This document shows, piece after piece, positions 62,820-64,000 of a stretch of 64,000 nt of DNA. The DNA lies in contig OZ037833.1 in NCBI GenBank assembly GCA_964035575.1, positions 1,178,001 through 1,242,000 on the forward strand, written 5' to 3'. Position numbers and translations under genes: made by a program. The stretch's first letter is position 1. Every line of letters begins with the position of its first letter. The DNA is from Rhynchopus sp. YZ270_cl-10 (lineage: Eukaryota; Euglenozoa; Diplonemea; Diplonemida; Diplonemidae). The notes beneath the pieces were generated by a model. The model searched no databases and was not told the origin of the DNA. It saw only the letters and a program-made list of their open reading frames with translations.

Positions 62820-63060
62820 TCACATGTTGCGTACCGTGGCTTCGCCAGGAACCTTTGGGTGCCATGACCGCCGTTTCTTTCATAAATGTACCGAGGTTAC
62901 TGATAAGGCTGACACACACTACGTATTGTGGTTCACCCCTCCCCACCTGCCTTTTGTGCATCAGAGGGGAGAAAGCGCCACGCCTCCCTGCACTGGCAGG
63001 GAGTCGCGCGCGCGAAGCGCACGCAGCGACCGCTTTTACGGGGGGAAAGCTCGGGACCCC
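62820..63060 (+). repeat. GTACCGTG family, 3' portion, copy A
   Basis: ATGTTGCGTACCGTGGCTTC and GCCAGGAACC lead into GATGCCATGACC-like sequence, a GTTACTGATAAG segment, GTGGTTCACCC, CATCAGAGGGGAGAAAG and a GTCGCG hairpin (about 63002-63028). The same order is seen at 63776-64000. Confidence 0.9.
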
Positions 63061-63539
63061 AAATCACCCCCGGCGAGAGCCCTGACGACATAGCGGGAAA
63101 ATTTTTTTTCCCCCCACAAAAAAGTCAAAAAACAGCCCAAAAACTACACCAAAAAAACAGGGAATTTTTTGGATTGGGATTTCGGAATTTGGCCAAAAAG
63201 GGACGGATTTAGAGATATCCTTGCTCATCGTTCCATCGTTACAGGGGAAAAAGGTAGCATCATTCTGGGGTGGCCCGGGGGTACGGCGAAGTGTCGTTTT
63301 CTGGTTTTTCGGAGAAAATCACAAACAAGTCACAACAGAATGAAAAAGAATTTTGTCATTTTTTGTGATTTTATTTGAAAACTTGGTTGTATCAGTGTAG
63401 TCACTCGAGGATGCACTCCACATAGTAGACTAAACACTTCTACGGGATACCTGAGTGGCACCATTCCATCATTTGCGAGGCCATGTGGGCAGCCAATCCG
63501 ATGTTGGGCGGCGGCGGCTTGGTCTTACGCGCCTTGAGA
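63061..63539. other. Spacer between two family copies
   Basis: No supported gene. CATCGTTCCATCGTT (63226-63240) repeats a sequence at 58577-58594. Confidence 0.45.
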
Positions 63540-64000
63540 GGCGACTCAAAAAAAGTAGCGTACCGTGCGCCTGCGGCGCAAATTTGCAACCCATCCTTCC
63601 CATGACATAGTTTGGCAGTAAAAATGCGCAATTTTAAGCGCATTTTTTTTTTCTTCTTGAAATGTTGCGTACCGTGGCTTCGCTAGAAACTTCCGTTTTA
63701 GCACGGAAGTAAAATTTGCGGAAACTGACGTTAATTACCAACGACAGTGCCATTTTACGGCAACATTTTTTAGAAATGTTGCGTACCGTGGCTTCGCCAG
63801 GAGCCTTTAGATGCCATGACCCGCCGTTTCTTTTATAGACGTGCTGGGGTTACTGATAAGACGGCTGACACCCACCACAGCTTGTGGTTCACCCTCCCCA
63901 CCCGCCTTTCACGGTTTTGTGCATCAGAGGGGAGAAAGAGCCTCACCTTCTTGCACTGGCAAGGAGTCGCGCTCGCGAAGCGCTCACAGCGACCGCTTTT
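63540..64000 (+). repeat. GTACCGTG family, longest copy, runs off the window
   Basis: Three cores in a row (about 63560, 63665 and 63780). The first carries the CGCCTGCGGCG hairpin, the others TGGCTTCGC(T/C)A. The spacer GAAACTGACGTTAATTACCA (63719-63738) is matched in reverse near 39600-39620. The copy continues past the right edge. Confidence 0.92.

Overview
The window is nuclear DNA of a unicellular eukaryote whose lineage I cannot fix. The GC-rich, mostly single-exon host genes (a sedolisin protease, a DRAM/Frag1-type membrane protein, a giant EGF-repeat receptor-like protein, a secreted sushi/WD40 protein, a polytopic membrane protein) sit in AT- and pyrimidine-rich spacers full of homopolymer runs. 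Where introns can be read they are short (about 50-225 nt) with GT-AG ends. Threonine/proline/alanine linkers, secreted cysteine-rich repeats and Crinkler-like genes would suit a heterotrophic protist such as a stramenopile or alveolate relative, but this is inference.

Layout. 1-3755: a 14-bp minisatellite of about 268 units. 3756-5150: small repeats and one doubtful exon. About 5150-18120: a compact, whole-looking Polinton/Maverick-type element. It carries protein-primed DNA polymerase B, DDE integrase, major and minor capsid proteins, adenovirus-type protease, packaging ATPase, a phospholipase A2-like protein, a fibre with pyocin-knob-like domains and four small proteins. Its genes abut or overlap, and its two convergent junctions carry the same 23-nt hairpin in opposite orientation. 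18541-22701: a P-loop ATPase gene and a PD-(D/E)xK nuclease gene, each with introns, which together look like a split Crinkler-type NTPase plus nuclease pair. Between them lie a second block of the 14-bp minisatellite and a deleted copy of the downstream sedolisin locus. 22872-25270: a Ulp1-like protease fragment and small inverted-repeat elements.

25560-36934 holds the sedolisin, the 1870-residue EGF-repeat membrane protein and the DRAM/Frag1-like protein. 37418-42896 is a nested set of inverted-repeat elements: an outer element with about 300-bp termini, an inner element with about 750-bp arms, and a 2.4-kb insertion in the left arm that carries its own intron-containing gene and a very long hairpin. 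45806-47365 encodes a polytopic membrane protein and 51825-53957 a secreted sushi/WD40 protein. 54000-64000 has no gene I can support and is built from repeats: a CTG microsatellite, a family of GTACCGTG-plus-hairpin modules, and several MITE-like inverted-repeat elements, one with TA target duplications.

Two patterns cut across the window. A roughly 45-nt motif, always on the + strand, recurs at least eight times between host genes from 34.8 to 57 kb. The GTACCGTG/hairpin module recurs at least a dozen times, mostly in the last 7 kb but also inside the nested element and near 4.6 kb.
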